A DNA stretch of 64,000 bases from Enemella evansiae. GTDB lineage: Bacteria > Actinomycetota > Actinomycetes > Propionibacteriales > Propionibacteriaceae. The stretch is from contig NZ_NMVP01000006.1 of assembly GCF_002250705.1 (NCBI RefSeq), forward strand, positions 31,054-95,053, written 5' to 3'. Shown in pieces: positions 17,383 through 26,334 of the stretch; position 1 is the stretch's first letter, and every line of letters starts with the position of its first letter. Made by a program: the position numbers and the translations under genes. The notes beneath the pieces were generated by a model. It worked only from the letters and a program-made list of their open reading frames with translations. It searched no databases and was not told the origin of the DNA.

Positions 17383-17832
17383 ATGAGCACTGATACCAAG
17401 GCACGGCCGAGCCGTCGCGCCGCCCTGCTCGGCGATCGTCCCGGCTCGTACGCCATCGCGCGCCACGTCCGGATGTCGCCCACCAAGGTGCGCCGCGTCG
17501 TCGATGTCGTCCGCGGCATGGACGTCACCGAGGCCCTGACCACCCTGCGGTTCGCCCCGCAGGCCGCCGCCGAGCCGGTGGCCAAGGTCGTCGCCTCCGC
17601 CGCCTCGAACGCCGAGACCAACGACGACCTGCGCGTCGAGGACCTCTTCATCTCCCAGGTCTTCGTCGACGAGGGCGTCACCATGCGCCGCATCCGGCCG
17701 CGGGCCAAGGGCTCCGCGTCGCGGATCCTGAAGCGCGGCAGCCACATCACCGTGGTCGTCGAGCCGAAGTCGGCGCTGGCGCAGACCAAGTCGAAGTCCA
17801 AGAAGTCCACCAAGAGCGAGAAGGAGGCCTGA
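17383..17832 (+). CDS. rplV: 50S ribosomal protein L22
   Basis: 149 residues. The core ([22 protein letters not shown] and the loop [20 protein letters not shown] lining the exit tunnel) is followed by a lysine/serine-rich tail of about 25 residues ([14 protein letters not shown]). The tail makes the protein longer than compact L22 forms, as in many actinomycetes. The stop is 2 nt from rpsC. Confidence 0.98.
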   Translation: MSTDTKARPSRRAALLGDRPGSYAIARHVRMSPTKVRRVVDVVRGMDVTEALTTLRFAPQAAAEPVAKVVASAASNAETNDDLRVEDLFISQVFVDEGVTMRRIRPRAKGSASRILKRGSHITVVVEPKSALAQTKSKSKKSTKSEKEA

Positions 17833-17834
17833 GC

Positions 17835-18665
17835 ATGGGGCAGAAGATCAATCCCAACGGCTTCCGCCTGGGCGTGACCACCGACCACACCACGCGTTGG
17901 TTCTCGGACAAGAACTACGCCGAGCTGGTCGGCGAGGACGTCAAGATCCGCGAGTTCCTGACCAAGAACCTGGAGCGCGCCGGCATCTCCTCGGTGGAGA
18001 TCGAGCGTCGTTCCGAGCGGGTCACGATCTACCTGTACGCCGCCCGCCCGGGCATCGTCATCGGCCGTAACGGCGCCGAGGCGGAGCGCGTCCGCGGCGA
18101 GCTGGAGAAGCTCACCGGCAAGCAGATCCAGCTGAACATCCTCGAGGTGAAGAACCCCGAGACCGATGCCCAGCTGGTCGCCCAGGGCGTTGCCGAGCAG
18201 CTCGGTCAGCGCGTCGCCTTCCGGCGCGCGATGCGCAAGGCGCAGCAGACCGCGATGCGGTCCGGCGCCAAGGGCATCCGGATCAAGTGCTCGGGTCGTC
18301 TCGGCGGCGCCGAGATGAGCCGGTCGGAGTTCTACCGCGAGGGCCAGGTGCCGCTGCACACCCTGCGCGCCGACATCGACTACGGCTTCTACGAGGCCCG
18401 CACCACCTTCGGCCGGATCGGTGTGAAGGTGTGGATCTACAAGGGCGACGTGTCCGGCACCCGCGCCGAGCGCGCCGCTCAGAAGGCCGCCCGCAACAGC
18501 GCCACCGGCCGGCAGCGTCCGGGCCGTGGCGGCCGCCCGAACCGTGGCGACCGTCCCGAGCGCGGTGGCCGCCGTCGTGACGGCGGTCAGCAGCAGGGTG
18601 GTTCGCAGGGAGACAACGCCCCGGCGCAGGCCGAGGCCACCGCTACCGAGACCGCAGGAGCCTGA
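17835..18665 (+). CDS. rpsC: 30S ribosomal protein S3 with Arg/Gly-rich tail
   Basis: 276 residues. The KH domain ([20 protein letters not shown]) and the C-terminal S3 domain ([20 protein letters not shown] region, read here as [13 protein letters not shown]) are intact. The final 60 residues are low-complexity Arg/Gly ([18 protein letters not shown]) and then Gln/Ala-rich, typical of actinobacterial S3. It forms part of the mRNA entry channel. The next gene starts 2 nt downstream. Confidence 0.98.
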   Translation: MGQKINPNGFRLGVTTDHTTRWFSDKNYAELVGEDVKIREFLTKNLERAGISSVEIERRSERVTIYLYAARPGIVIGRNGAEAERVRGELEKLTGKQIQLNILEVKNPETDAQLVAQGVAEQLGQRVAFRRAMRKAQQTAMRSGAKGIRIKCSGRLGGAEMSRSEFYREGQVPLHTLRADIDYGFYEARTTFGRIGVKVWIYKGDVSGTRAERAAQKAARNSATGRQRPGRGGRPNRGDRPERGGRRRDGGQQQGGSQGDNAPAQAEATATETAGA

Positions 18666-18667
18666 TC

Positions 18668-19087
18668 ATGCTGGTACCTCGTCGAGTGAAGTTCCGCAAG
18701 CAGCACCACCCGAAGCGGACCGGGATGGCCAAGGGGGGCACCTCGCTGGCCTTCGGTGACTACGGCATCCAGGCCCTCGAGGCCTCGTACGTGACCAACC
18801 GGCAGATCGAGTCGGCGCGTATCGCGATGACCCGTCACATCAAGCGTGGCGGCAAGGTGTGGATCAACATCTACCCCGACCGCCCGCTGACCAAGAAGCC
18901 GGCCGAGACCCGGATGGGTTCCGGCAAGGGTTCCCCCGAGTGGTGGGTCGCCAACGTCAAGCCCGGACGCGTGATGTTCGAGCTGTCCGGCGTCCCCGAG
19001 GACGTGGCCCGCGAGGCCATGCGCCTGGCCATTCACAAGTTGCCGATGAAGGCGCGCTTCATCAAGCGCGAGGGTGGTGAGAACTGA
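18668..19087 (+). CDS. rplP: 50S ribosomal protein L16
   Basis: 139 residues, [19 protein letters not shown] at the start, with the conserved [17 protein letters not shown] and [21 protein letters not shown]. It contacts the A-site tRNA side of the 50S subunit. The last base overlaps the rpmC start (TGATG). Confidence 0.99.
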   Translation: MLVPRRVKFRKQHHPKRTGMAKGGTSLAFGDYGIQALEASYVTNRQIESARIAMTRHIKRGGKVWINIYPDRPLTKKPAETRMGSGKGSPEWWVANVKPGRVMFELSGVPEDVAREAMRLAIHKLPMKARFIKREGGEN

Positions 19088-19353
19088 TGGCGAAGACACT
19101 TGTTGCCGCCGATCTGCGTGGCCTGAGCCGGGATCAGCTCAACACCAAGGTGACCGAGCTGAAGGAAGAGCTGTTCACGCTGCGTTTCCAGGCGGCCACC
19201 GGCCAGCTGGAGTCGCACGGGCGGCTGCGGAGCGTCCGCAAGGACATCGCGCGGATCTACACCGTGCTGCAGGAGCGCAACCTGGGCATCGTCGCCGAGC
19301 CGCAGGTCGCGGCCGATGATGCCGAGGCCGAGTCGAGCAAGAAGAAGGCGTGA
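19087..19353 (+). CDS. rpmC: 50S ribosomal protein L29
   Basis: 88 residues. The helical hairpin core ([33 protein letters not shown]) is standard. A 20-residue acidic then lysine tail ([12 protein letters not shown]) is extra compared with minimal L29. It starts at the ATG overlapping the rplP stop. Confidence 0.97.
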   Translation: MAKTLVAADLRGLSRDQLNTKVTELKEELFTLRFQAATGQLESHGRLRSVRKDIARIYTVLQERNLGIVAEPQVAADDAEAESSKKKA

Positions 19354-19355
19354 TC

Positions 19356-19649
19356 ATGGCTGAAGAGAACACCACCACGCAGGCGCAGGGCGCCGAGGAG
19401 CGGACCGCTCGCAAGGTCCGGACCGGCTACGTCGTCAGCGACAAGATGGACAAGACCATCGTCGTCGCCGTCGAGGACCGGGTGAAGCACCGCCTCTACG
19501 GCAAGGTGATGAGCAAGACCACCCGCCTCAAGGCGCACGATGAGAACAACGAGGCCGGCATCGGCGACCGCGTCCGGATCATGGAGACCCGGCCGCTGTC
19601 CGCCACCAAGCGCTGGCGTCTGGTCGACATCCGCGAAAAGGCGAAGTGA
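19356..19649 (+). CDS. rpsQ: 30S ribosomal protein S17
   Basis: 97 residues with [28 protein letters not shown] and [23 protein letters not shown]. The ATG at 19356 is preferred; a GTG at 19350 overlaps the rpmC stop and would add two residues. It is the last gene of the S10 operon here: a repeat cluster and a strong hairpin follow it, and rplN lies 3.6 kb downstream. Confidence 0.98.
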   Translation: MAEENTTTQAQGAEERTARKVRTGYVVSDKMDKTIVVAVEDRVKHRLYGKVMSKTTRLKAHDENNEAGIGDRVRIMETRPLSATKRWRLVDIREKAK

Positions 19650-19654
19650 TCGAG

Positions 19655-19775
19655 CGTTCCTCGTACGCCGGCCGAGCGAGCGAGGAGCGAGTTCCTTCCC
19701 ACGCTGGCTGAGCGAGCGAGGAACGAGCGAGTCCTTCCCACGCTGGCTGAGCGAGCGAGGAACGAGCGAGTCGAA
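19655..19775. repeat. Dispersed repeat family A, three tandem copies
   Basis: Copies of GAGCGAGCGAGGAACGAGCG, each preceded by an (A)CGCTGGCT-type lead, follow rpsQ with a period close to 48 bp. The first copy is more diverged. The last ends AGTCGAAGCC. Family A recurs at 22.9, 27.6, 30.8, 37.2, 60.1 and 63.1 kb. Confidence 0.8.
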
Positions 19776-19778
19776 GCC

Positions 19779-19813
19779 AAAGGGCCGCATCCCACTCAGG
19801 GGTGCGGCCCTTT
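19779..19813 (+). terminator. Rho-independent-type terminator of the S10 operon
   Basis: AAAGGGCCGCA pairs with TGCGGCCCTTT, followed by an additional CCC/GGG pairing near a short loop. It lies 130 nt after rpsQ, directly downstream of the repeat cluster. Confidence 0.75.
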
Positions 19814-19898
19814 CGCGCGCCCTGTTGTGCGAGTCGTCACAGGTTGGATTGGCGAAACCGTTGACGACGGGTGCGACGGGCGGATATACCGTCGCGAG

Positions 19899-20108
19899 AT
19901 GGAAATGATGACTTTGGGAAACGCCATATCGAGGCGGACATCTCGTTGGCACATGGGAATCGTTCACGGTCCAAACAGCGGATTTTCTGTCACCTACACC
20001 GAGCGGGTGGATCCTGCGTCCCTCGATGGACGGCCGGTCGGGGTGATCACCGCATATGAAGTGCACCCTGGGTGCAGGCTGCAGACTGTCCGAGGCGCCT
20101 GCCCGTGA
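19899..20108 (+). CDS. Small hypothetical protein
   Basis: 69 residues starting MEMMTLGNAISRRTSRWHMG. I do not recognise it. No signal peptide or membrane segment is evident. It contains GIVHGPNSGFSVTYTERVDP and a late YEVHPGCRLQTV. The stop overlaps the next gene's GTG by 4 nt, supporting expression as a pair. Base composition is less GC-rich than the flanking ribosomal genes, which may mean recent acquisition. The start could also be a GTG or ATG further upstream. Confidence 0.45.
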   Translation: MEMMTLGNAISRRTSRWHMGIVHGPNSGFSVTYTERVDPASLDGRPVGVITAYEVHPGCRLQTVRGACP

Positions 20109-20425
20109 CCGACACGGATCGCGTAGCTGATGCGTTGAGCACCTATGGCGAAATCGTGACGCGTTTCAGTCGACTGCGGATCGATTCCGCGCGGGCGGTG
20201 TCACCAGGCGTTGTGGAGATTGCTGTCACTGTGCCTGACCAACCAGCACTGAGGGTGAAATGGATTCAACATCTCACCACCTCGGCAGACACCGCGATTC
20301 CCATCACCACTGCACTGATGAGCGAGGCGCGCGAGACTGGCAGATTTCCCGACAGTGGTCACTGGTCCTACGATAGTTCGACGAATCGCTGGACACCGGT
20401 CGACGCTGACCCATTTGGGAGCTGA
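20105..20425 (+). CDS. Small hypothetical protein, coupled to the preceding gene
   Basis: 106 residues from the GTG at 20105 (MTDTDRVADALSTYGEIVTR). An amphipathic N-terminal helix is followed by strand-like ISVTVPDQPALRVKW-type sequence (read as EIAVTVPDQPALRVKW) and an aromatic C-terminus (HWSYDSSTNRW). It is a soluble protein that I do not recognise. Coupled translation with the 69-residue protein upstream is the main evidence that it is real. The two genes lie in the gap between the S10 and spc operons. Confidence 0.5.
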   Translation: MTDTDRVADALSTYGEIVTRFSRLRIDSARAVSPGVVEIAVTVPDQPALRVKWIQHLTTSADTAIPITTALMSEARETGRFPDSGHWSYDSSTNRWTPVDADPFGS

Positions 20426-20544
20426 CAGGGTTTCGTCCGATTTGAACTCTGTGTACGCCCGGTGAATTGGACGGGTTCCGCGGGCGCGCTCCGGAGGGTT
20501 GTCCGATTCACCGGTTGTGTACGCCGGCCGATCCGGACCGGCCC

Positions 20545-21492
20545 TCAGTGGGACTCGGGCAGCAGCGCGACATTGCCGCCGGCGTGGCCCTCGCCGACCA
20601 GGCGCAGCGCGGCCACCGCGTCGGTCAGCGGATAGCTGCCCGCCATCGGTACCACCAGCTCACCACGGCCGGCCAGCTCGATCAGCTCGGCGCGTACCCC
20701 GTCGCGGAACCGGGCACTGTCGGGGTTGTTGCCGGCCAGCGCGTGGAAACCGCCCTGCCTGGCACGCGCCGGGGCGGCGACGGTGACGATCCGGTCCCGC
20801 TCGGCGACCAGTGCGAGGGAGGCGTCGACGGCCTCGTCGGTACCGGCGCAGTCGAGTGCCGCGACCACCGGCCCGGGCGCCGTCTCGCGGATCCGCTCCA
20901 GCAGGCCGTCGCCGTAGCGCACCGGGATGCCACCGAACCCGCGGACCAGCTCGTCGCTGCGCTCGCCGCAGGTGCCGAGCACGGTGATCCCGCGCAACCG
21001 CGCGAGCTGCAGCACGATCGCCCCGACCGCCCCGGAGGCCGCGTGCACCACGATCACCTCACCGGCGCTCGCGTGCACCCGATCCAGCATCTCCGCCGCG
21101 GTCGTCCCGGCGAGCAGCAGATTCGCCGCCTGCTCGACCGGCAGCGACGCCGGCCGGGCGAAGACATCCACAGCCGGTGCGGTGATCGCGGTGGCGTACC
21201 CGCCGTAGATCCGGAAGGCGAGCACCGGATCGCCGACCGCGCCACCGCCCGAGGCGATCGTCGTGTCCGGCCCGAGCGCCGCGATCCGCCCCGCGACCTC
21301 GTAGCCGATCGGGATCGGCAGCTTCGCGGGATCCCCGCCGCGGGTCACGTGTTTGAGATCGGCGGGATTCACCCCGGCCGCCTCGATCGCGATCGTCACC
21401 TCACCGGGGCCCGGCTCGCCGAGCTCGGCATCGACGAACGCGAAGTCATCCAGCCCGGAGAATCCCTGCGCCACCCACCGCTTGATCTGCAT
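20545..21492 (-). CDS. NADP-dependent quinone oxidoreductase (MDR superfamily, zinc-free)
   Basis: 315 residues. It has the QOR-type N-terminus (EAAGVNPADLKHVTRGG), the GYEVAGRIAALG strand, and the nucleotide-binding segment VIVVHAASGAVGAIVLQLARLRG (about 140-162), where the AxxGxxG motif binds NADP(H). The zinc-ligand cysteines of alcohol dehydrogenases are absent, as expected for quinone reductases. The start is the ATG at 21492. TAGCGT on the minus strand lies seven bases upstream, suggesting a leaderless transcript. A longer upstream reading adds 50 unlikely residues. Confidence 0.9.
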   Translation of the reverse strand: MQIKRWVAQGFSGLDDFAFVDAELGEPGPGEVTIAIEAAGVNPADLKHVTRGGDPAKLPIPIGYEVAGRIAALGPDTTIASGGGAVGDPVLAFRIYGGYATAITAPAVDVFARPASLPVEQAANLLLAGTTAAEMLDRVHASAGEVIVVHAASGAVGAIVLQLARLRGITVLGTCGERSDELVRGFGGIPVRYGDGLLERIRETAPGPVVAALDCAGTDEAVDASLALVAERDRIVTVAAPARARQGGFHALAGNNPDSARFRDGVRAELIELAGRGELVVPMAGSYPLTDAVAALRLVGEGHAGGNVALLPESH

Positions 21493-21499
21493 ACCAGCC

Positions 21500-21505
21500 A
21501 CGCTA
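21500..21505 (-). promoter_or_regulatory. -10 hexamer TAGCGT, leaderless promoter of the quinone oxidoreductase
   Basis: TAGCGT on the minus strand is seven bases before the ATG at 21492. Confidence 0.45.
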
Positions 21506-21674
21506 ATCCCGATCCGTGGCCGAACCGTCCCTGTCCACCGCGGTGCGCATTCCACGCAGCCCCATCTCCGGTGTTCTTCCGCTACATTGCCCTCGGTAGA
21601 CGTACGACGGGTCGTGCTCCACGCGGGTGCGGCCCTTTGCATGCCCAGCGCGCGCTGGTGGAACGAGGTTGGAC

Positions 21675-22796
21675 GTGGTCACGCCGGTTGCGGTGGCCGG
21701 GGGAGTGCTGGCGACGACGGTGGTACTGGGCGCGGTCATCGCGCAGAGCGGTGAGCGGGGGACCGCGTCGGATGCGCCGGCGCCGAGCCCGTCGGCGACC
21801 CGGCCGACGACGACGGTCACGCGGGTGATCGACGGCGACACCATCCAGGTGGACGATGCCGGGACCCCGCGGCGGATCCGGTTGTTGAACGTGGATACCC
21901 CGGAGACGGTCGACCCGAACCAAACCGTGCAGTGCGGCGGTCCGGAGGCGACCGAGTGGCTGAAGCGGCGGCTGCCGGCCGGTGCCGAGGTGTCGCTGCA
22001 GTACGACGTCGAGCGCACCGATGGCTACGGGCGCACCCTCGCCAAGGTCATCAGTCGGGGCCAGAACGTGAGCGCCGAGATCGCCCGCGAGGGCCTCGGT
22101 CTGGCGATGGTGATTGCACCGAATCGGGCCTTCTATCCCGAGGTGCAGGCGGCCGAGCGGCAGGCCCGGGATGGCCGGCGCGGGCTCTTCGCCGCCGACT
22201 CCCGCTGCACCGTCGAGGCGCTGGTCGACCAGCAGACCCAGGCGCTCGACTCGGCGACCCAGCCGCCGGCATCGAATGCGGACGTGGCGGACTACGACCG
22301 GCAGCTGTTGCTGCTCGCTGCCGAGCTCGATCGCGGCCGGGCGCTGTTGCGGGATCTGGACTTCCCGCCGGACCGTTTTCCCTGGCGGGGCAGGGAATCC
22401 TCCGAACTGCGCGGTTTTCGATCGACACTGCAGAGGTCGCAGGATCGCGCGGAGTCGGTGCACCGGACCTGGCAGGCCGAGCGGGCCAGGCTCGCCGAGC
22501 GGCCGACCCCGAGCGCGACCCCGGTGCCGAGCTCGACACCGGCGAGTACGCCGAGTCGCGACTCGGGGCGGGAGACGACCAGGCAACCCACGCGTACCAC
22601 GAGCACCGCCCCGCGGACGACCAAGCCGCCGGAGGTCAGGCCGCCGACGACGAAGGCGCCGGCCACCAGAGCGCCAGCGACCAAGGCACCGACCAGCCGG
22701 GCCCCGGAGCCGGTGAAGCCCGCCCCACAGCCCACCTCCAAGTACACCGGGCCTCGCTGTTACGAGCCCGGCGGCAAAGCGTGGCGCCCCTGCTGA
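21675..22796 (+). CDS. Exported thermonuclease-family (SNase) nuclease with Thr/Pro linker
   Basis: About 373 residues. An N-terminal hydrophobic segment (residues 4-23) exports or anchors it. The SNase domain follows: VTRVIDGDTIQVDD, RIRLLNVDTPE (catalytic Arg and Asp/Glu region) and YDVERTDGYGRTLAKV. A helical region comes next (DRQLLLLAAELDRGRALLRDL), then a Thr/Pro/Lys-rich stretch, and it ends CYEPGGKAWRPC, which may form a small disulfide-bonded cap. I chose the GTG at 21675 because an AGG lies six bases upstream; TTG at 21669 is an alternative. The role is probably extracellular nucleic-acid degradation. Confidence 0.88.
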   Translation: MVTPVAVAGGVLATTVVLGAVIAQSGERGTASDAPAPSPSATRPTTTVTRVIDGDTIQVDDAGTPRRIRLLNVDTPETVDPNQTVQCGGPEATEWLKRRLPAGAEVSLQYDVERTDGYGRTLAKVISRGQNVSAEIAREGLGLAMVIAPNRAFYPEVQAAERQARDGRRGLFAADSRCTVEALVDQQTQALDSATQPPASNADVADYDRQLLLLAAELDRGRALLRDLDFPPDRFPWRGRESSELRGFRSTLQRSQDRAESVHRTWQAERARLAERPTPSATPVPSSTPASTPSRDSGRETTRQPTRTTSTAPRTTKPPEVRPPTTKAPATRAPATKAPTSRAPEPVKPAPQPTSKYTGPRCYEPGGKAWRPC

Positions 22797-22822
22797 GCGC
22801 AGGCGCCTCTCCCGAGTGGGCC

Positions 22823-22905
22823 GCGCCTTCGAAACTTGCGGCTCGATTGCGGGATCGGGCCGGAAGAGCGCTTTCCTGCGATCGAGCCGCGAATTCCGAA
22901 GGCGC
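22823..22905. repeat. Long imperfect intergenic inverted repeat
   Basis: Outer arms GCGCCTTCG (22823-22831) and CGAAGGCGC (22897-22905) match perfectly. Inner arms 22838-22853 and 22875-22890 match at 14 of 16 positions. It begins 26 nt after the thermonuclease stop, so it could terminate that gene, although no T-run follows. Confidence 0.7.
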
Positions 22906-22913
22906 CTAAGGGC

Positions 22914-23060
22914 CCGTGGCTTCGACTCGCTCGTACCTCGCTCGCTCAGCCGACGGGGCAGACTGGCTTCGACTCGCTCGTACCTCGCTCGCTCAGCCGA
23001 CGGGGCAGACTGGCTTCGACTCGCTCGTACCTCGCTCGCTCAACCAGCGTGCGACTCGCT
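22914..23060. repeat. Dispersed repeat family A, tandem copies upstream of the spc operon
   Basis: At least three copies of GACTCGCTCGTACCTCGCTC in the opposite orientation to the 19.7-kb cluster. Two are separated by the identical linker AGCCGACGGGGCAGACTGGC. The region between the thermonuclease and rplN (22797-23301) contains this, the inverted repeat and the promoter only. Confidence 0.8.
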
Positions 23061-23097
23061 CGCGCGGGCGGCGTACACCACCCAACTTCGCGCCGAT

Positions 23098-23126
23098 TTC
23101 GTTCGCTGGGGCCGTTGGGGTACGCT
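23098..23126 (+). promoter_or_regulatory. Putative spc operon promoter
   Basis: The -10 candidate TACGCT (23121-23126) has a weak -35 (TTCGTT, 23098-23103) 17 bases upstream. The -10 and the sequence after it, GGTACGCTTGCACGGTTGCC, closely match a segment upstream of secY (27933-27952), which supports both being promoter or leader elements. The 5' leader would be about 170 nt. Confidence 0.45.
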
Positions 23127-23301
23127 TGCACGGTTGCCCAGGACTGAGCCCTTGGATCAACACCGCCAGCATAGCTGGGCCGGTGCCGTAGGGGACCTTT
23201 CCCGAGCAAACGACACATGTCCGTCCCACCAGGCCCTCATGGGTTTGTCGCGCGTGCGCCACAACCGATGCGGGAACCGGTGCGACATACAGGAGAAATA
23301 G

Positions 23302-23670
23302 ATGATCCAGCAGGAGTCGCGACTCAAGGTCGCCGACAACACGGGTGCCAAGGAGATCCTCTGCATCCGCGTTCTCGGTGGCTCTGGTCGACGCTACGCC
23401 GGCATTGGCGACACCATCGTCGCCACTGTCAAGGACGCCATCCCCGGCGGCAACGTCAAGAAGGGTGATGTGGTCAAGGCGGTCGTCGTCCGGACCGTGA
23501 AGGAGCGTCGGCGTGCCGACGGTTCCTACATCAAGTTCGACGAGAACGCCGCCGTCATCCTTCGTACCGACGGTGAGCCCCGCGGTACCCGCATCTTCGG
23601 CCCGGTGGGCCGCGAGCTGCGCGAGAAGAAGTTCATGCGCATCGTGTCGCTCGCCCCGGAGGTGATCTGA
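23302..23670 (+). CDS. rplN: 50S ribosomal protein L14
   Basis: 122 residues, the invariant L14 length, starting [20 protein letters not shown]. It forms part of the intersubunit bridge and is the binding site of silencing factor RsfS in other bacteria. The ATG follows an AGGAGAAA site. First gene of the spc operon. Its 3' end (GGAGGTGATCTGA) doubles as a near-perfect ribosome-binding site for rplX. Confidence 0.99.
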   Translation: MIQQESRLKVADNTGAKEILCIRVLGGSGRRYAGIGDTIVATVKDAIPGGNVKKGDVVKAVVVRTVKERRRADGSYIKFDENAAVILRTDGEPRGTRIFGPVGRELREKKFMRIVSLAPEVI

Positions 23671-24042
23671 ATGTCCAACACCCTGCATGTGAAGAAGGGT
23701 GACCGCGTCAAGGTCATCTCGGGCAAGGACCGTGGCACCGTCGGTGAGATCCTCGCCGTCGACGTCGAGCGCAACCGCGTGATCGTCCAGGGCGTGAACA
23801 TCGTCAAGCGTCACGTCCGCGAGACCCCCACCGCCACCGGCAAGACCGAGGGCGGCATCATCAGCCGCGAGGCCCCGATCCACGCCTCCAACGTCCAGCT
23901 CGTCGTCAAGGACGGCGGCAAGGAAGTTGTCACCCGGGTCGGTTTCAAGCGCGAGGAAGTCACCAAGCGCCGCCCCGACGGTTCCGAGTACAAGGCCTTC
24001 CGCAGCGTCCGCATCGCGCGGCGCACGGGGGAGGAGATCTGA
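23671..24042 (+). CDS. rplX: 50S ribosomal protein L24
   Basis: 123 residues with the KOW motif [21 protein letters not shown] and [20 protein letters not shown]. It initiates 50S assembly. The start codon directly follows the rplN stop, and GGAGGTGATC (23656-23665) inside rplN serves as its ribosome-binding site. Confidence 0.98.
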   Translation: MSNTLHVKKGDRVKVISGKDRGTVGEILAVDVERNRVIVQGVNIVKRHVRETPTATGKTEGGIISREAPIHASNVQLVVKDGGKEVVTRVGFKREEVTKRRPDGSEYKAFRSVRIARRTGEEI

Positions 24043-24044
24043 GA

Positions 24045-24671
24045 ATGACCGAGACCGCAACCGCTACCCGCGAGATGCCGCGCCTGCAGCAGCGCTACCG
24101 CGAAGAGATCAAGCCGGCCCTGCTGGAAGAGTTCAAGTACGCCAACGTGATGCAGGTCCCCGGCCTGGTCAAGATCGTGGTGAACATGGGTGTCGGCGAC
24201 GCCGCCCGCGACTCCAAGGTGATCGACGGCGCCATCAAGGACCTGACCGCCATCACCGGCCAGAAGCCGTCGGTGACCAAGGCCCGCAAGTCCATCGCGC
24301 AGTTCAAGCTGCGTGAGGGCCAGGCCATCGGCTGCCACGTCACCCTCCGCGGTGACCGGATGTGGGAGTTCGCCGACCGGCTGCTCTCCCTGGCGCTGCC
24401 CCGGATCCGCGACTTCCGCGGCCTGAACAGCCACCAGTTCGACGGCCAGGGCAACTACACCTTCGGCCTGACCGAGCAGGTCATGTTCCACGAGATCGAC
24501 CAGGACAAGATCGATCGGGTGCGCGGCATGGACATCACCTTCGTGACCACCGCGACCAACGACGATGAGGGGCGGGCCCTGCTGAAGCAGCTCGGGTTCC
24601 CGTTCAACGACAACCCGAAGCCGGCCAAGGCCAAGGCCAAGGGCCCGGCGTACCAGCGCAGGAAGAAGTGA
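24045..24671 (+). CDS. rplE: 50S ribosomal protein L5
   Basis: 208 residues with [19 protein letters not shown] at the start and [26 protein letters not shown] in the core. It binds 5S rRNA and contacts P-site tRNA. A short basic tail ([17 protein letters not shown]) extends the usual C-terminus by about 15 residues. Confidence 0.98.
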   Translation: MTETATATREMPRLQQRYREEIKPALLEEFKYANVMQVPGLVKIVVNMGVGDAARDSKVIDGAIKDLTAITGQKPSVTKARKSIAQFKLREGQAIGCHVTLRGDRMWEFADRLLSLALPRIRDFRGLNSHQFDGQGNYTFGLTEQVMFHEIDQDKIDRVRGMDITFVTTATNDDEGRALLKQLGFPFNDNPKPAKAKAKGPAYQRRKK

Positions 24672-24678
24672 GTGACCC

Positions 24679-24864
24679 GTGGCCAAGACAGCACTGAAGG
24701 TCAAGCAGTCCCGCAAGCCCAAGTTCGGCGTCCGGGCGTACACCCGCTGCCAGCGGTGTGGCCGACCCAAGGCCGTGTTCCGCAAGTTCGGCCTCTGCCG
24801 AGTCTGCCTGCGTGAGCTCGCCCACCGCGGCGAACTGCCCGGCGTGACCAAGTCGTCCTGGTGA
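24679..24864 (+). CDS. rpsN: 30S ribosomal protein S14, type Z
   Basis: 61 residues from a GTG start. Four zinc-ligand cysteines are at 24, 27, 40 and 43 (CQRCG and CRVC), identifying the zinc-binding short form. Many actinomycetes also carry a zinc-independent long paralogue elsewhere; none is in this window. It assembles in the 30S head. Confidence 0.99.
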   Translation: MAKTALKVKQSRKPKFGVRAYTRCQRCGRPKAVFRKFGLCRVCLRELAHRGELPGVTKSSW

Positions 24865-24944
24865 CGGCCCCGACCTATTCCTGATCCACTCGACCCGCAG
24901 CAGGTCCCAGCGCGGAAACCGTTGCGAGAAAGAGGCCGCAAGCC

Positions 24945-25352
24945 ATGACCATGACTGATCCCATCGCAGACATGCTGACGCGTCTGCGCAACGCCAACCA
25001 GGCGTTCCACGATTCCACCTCGATGCCGCACTCCAAGATCAAGGTGGGCATCGCCGAGATCCTCAAGTCCGAGGGTTACATCTCCGACTTCGAGGTCGCC
25101 GAGGCCGCCGAGGACGAGGTGGGCAAGACCCTCAAGATCACCCTGAAGTACGGCCAGAACCGGGAGCGTTCGATCGCCGGTGTGCGCCGTATCAGCAAGC
25201 CCGGCCTGCGCGTGTACGCCAAGTCGAACGCCCTGCCCAAGGTCCTCGGTGGCCTGGGCATCGCGATCATCTCGACCTCGCAGGGCCTGCTCACCGACCG
25301 TGATGCCAACTCCAGGAGCGTGGGTGGGGAAGTCCTCGCCTACGTCTGGTGA
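24945..25352 (+). CDS. rpsH: 30S ribosomal protein S8
   Basis: 135 residues, [19 protein letters not shown] at the start and [22 protein letters not shown] at the end. In other bacteria S8 binds its own spc operon mRNA to repress translation. The 80-nt gap before it is the longest within the operon. An AAAGAGG-type site precedes the ATG. Confidence 0.99.
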   Translation: MTMTDPIADMLTRLRNANQAFHDSTSMPHSKIKVGIAEILKSEGYISDFEVAEAAEDEVGKTLKITLKYGQNRERSIAGVRRISKPGLRVYAKSNALPKVLGGLGIAIISTSQGLLTDRDANSRSVGGEVLAYVW

Positions 25353-25379
25353 GCGACGAGAGACGAGAGGAGACGACAG

Positions 25380-25922
25380 ATGTCCCGCATTGGCAAGATG
25401 CCGATCGCGATCCCGTCCGGTGTCGATGTCACCCTTGACGGTCAGCAGGTCGAGGTGAAGGGGCCCAAGGGCACCCTGAACCACACCGTACCGAGCCCGA
25501 TCACGATCATCCGCAACGACGAGGGCCAGCTCGAAGTGAGCCGCCCCAACGATGAGCGCGAATCGCGCTCCCTGCATGGCCTGACCCGGACCCTGGTGGC
25601 CAACATGGTCACCGGTGTCACCGACGGCTACGAGAAGAAGCTGGAGATCGTCGGTGTCGGTTACCGCGTGATCTCCAAGGGCCCGCAGCAGCTCGAGTTC
25701 AACCTCGGGTTCTCCCACCCGGTCGTGGTGAATGCCCCCGAGGGCATCTCCTTCACCGTGGAGGGCCCCACCAAGTTCACCGTGCTCGGCATCAACAAGC
25801 AGACGGTGGGCGAGGTCGCGGCCAACATCCGCAAGATCCGCAAGCCGGAGCCGTATAAGGGCAAGGGTGTCCGCTACGCCGGCGAGCACGTACGCCGCAA
25901 GGTCGGAAAGGCTGGTAAGTGA
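25380..25922 (+). CDS. rplF: 50S ribosomal protein L6
   Basis: 180 residues, [19 protein letters not shown] at the start and the signature [25 protein letters not shown] at the end (read in two parts). It lies near the GTPase-associated region. A GAGAGGAGACGAC ribosome-binding region precedes it; the stop is overlapped by rplR. Confidence 0.99.
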   Translation: MSRIGKMPIAIPSGVDVTLDGQQVEVKGPKGTLNHTVPSPITIIRNDEGQLEVSRPNDERESRSLHGLTRTLVANMVTGVTDGYEKKLEIVGVGYRVISKGPQQLEFNLGFSHPVVVNAPEGISFTVEGPTKFTVLGINKQTVGEVAANIRKIRKPEPYKGKGVRYAGEHVRRKVGKAGK

Positions 25923-26308
25923 CCATGGGCATCTCACTGTCCAACAACAAGGGCATGGCGACCAAGGCCGCCTCGCGCGCCCGTCGCCAGGTGCGCGGTC
26001 GCAAGAAGGTCTTCGGTGCCGCCGAGCGTCCGCGGCTGGTCGTGTCGCGTTCGGCCAAGCACGTCTTCGCCCAGGTGATCGACGACGACCTGGGCAAGAC
26101 CCTGGTCTCGGCGTCCACCATGGAGGCCGACCTGCGCGGCGCCTCGGCCGACAAGTCCGAGAAGGCCAAGACCGTCGGCGGTCTGATCGCCGAGCGCGCC
26201 AAGGCCGCCGGTATCGAGCGCGTGGTCTTCGACCGCGCTGGCAACAAGTATCACGGTCGCATCGCGGCGCTGGCTGACGGCGCTCGCGAGGGCGGCCTGG
26301 ACTTCTGA
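25919..26308 (+). CDS. rplR: 50S ribosomal protein L18
   Basis: 129 residues, with [20 protein letters not shown] and the end [17 protein letters not shown]. It binds 5S rRNA with L5. Two starts are possible: the GTG at 25919 overlaps the rplF stop and lies about seven bases after GGAAAGG, while the ATG at 25925 is two codons later. I kept the first on spacing. Confidence 0.97.
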   Translation: MTMGISLSNNKGMATKAASRARRQVRGRKKVFGAAERPRLVVSRSAKHVFAQVIDDDLGKTLVSASTMEADLRGASADKSEKAKTVGGLIAERAKAAGIERVVFDRAGNKYHGRIAALADGAREGGLDF

Positions 26309-26334
26309 GAACGACGGAAGACAAGGAGAAAGCG

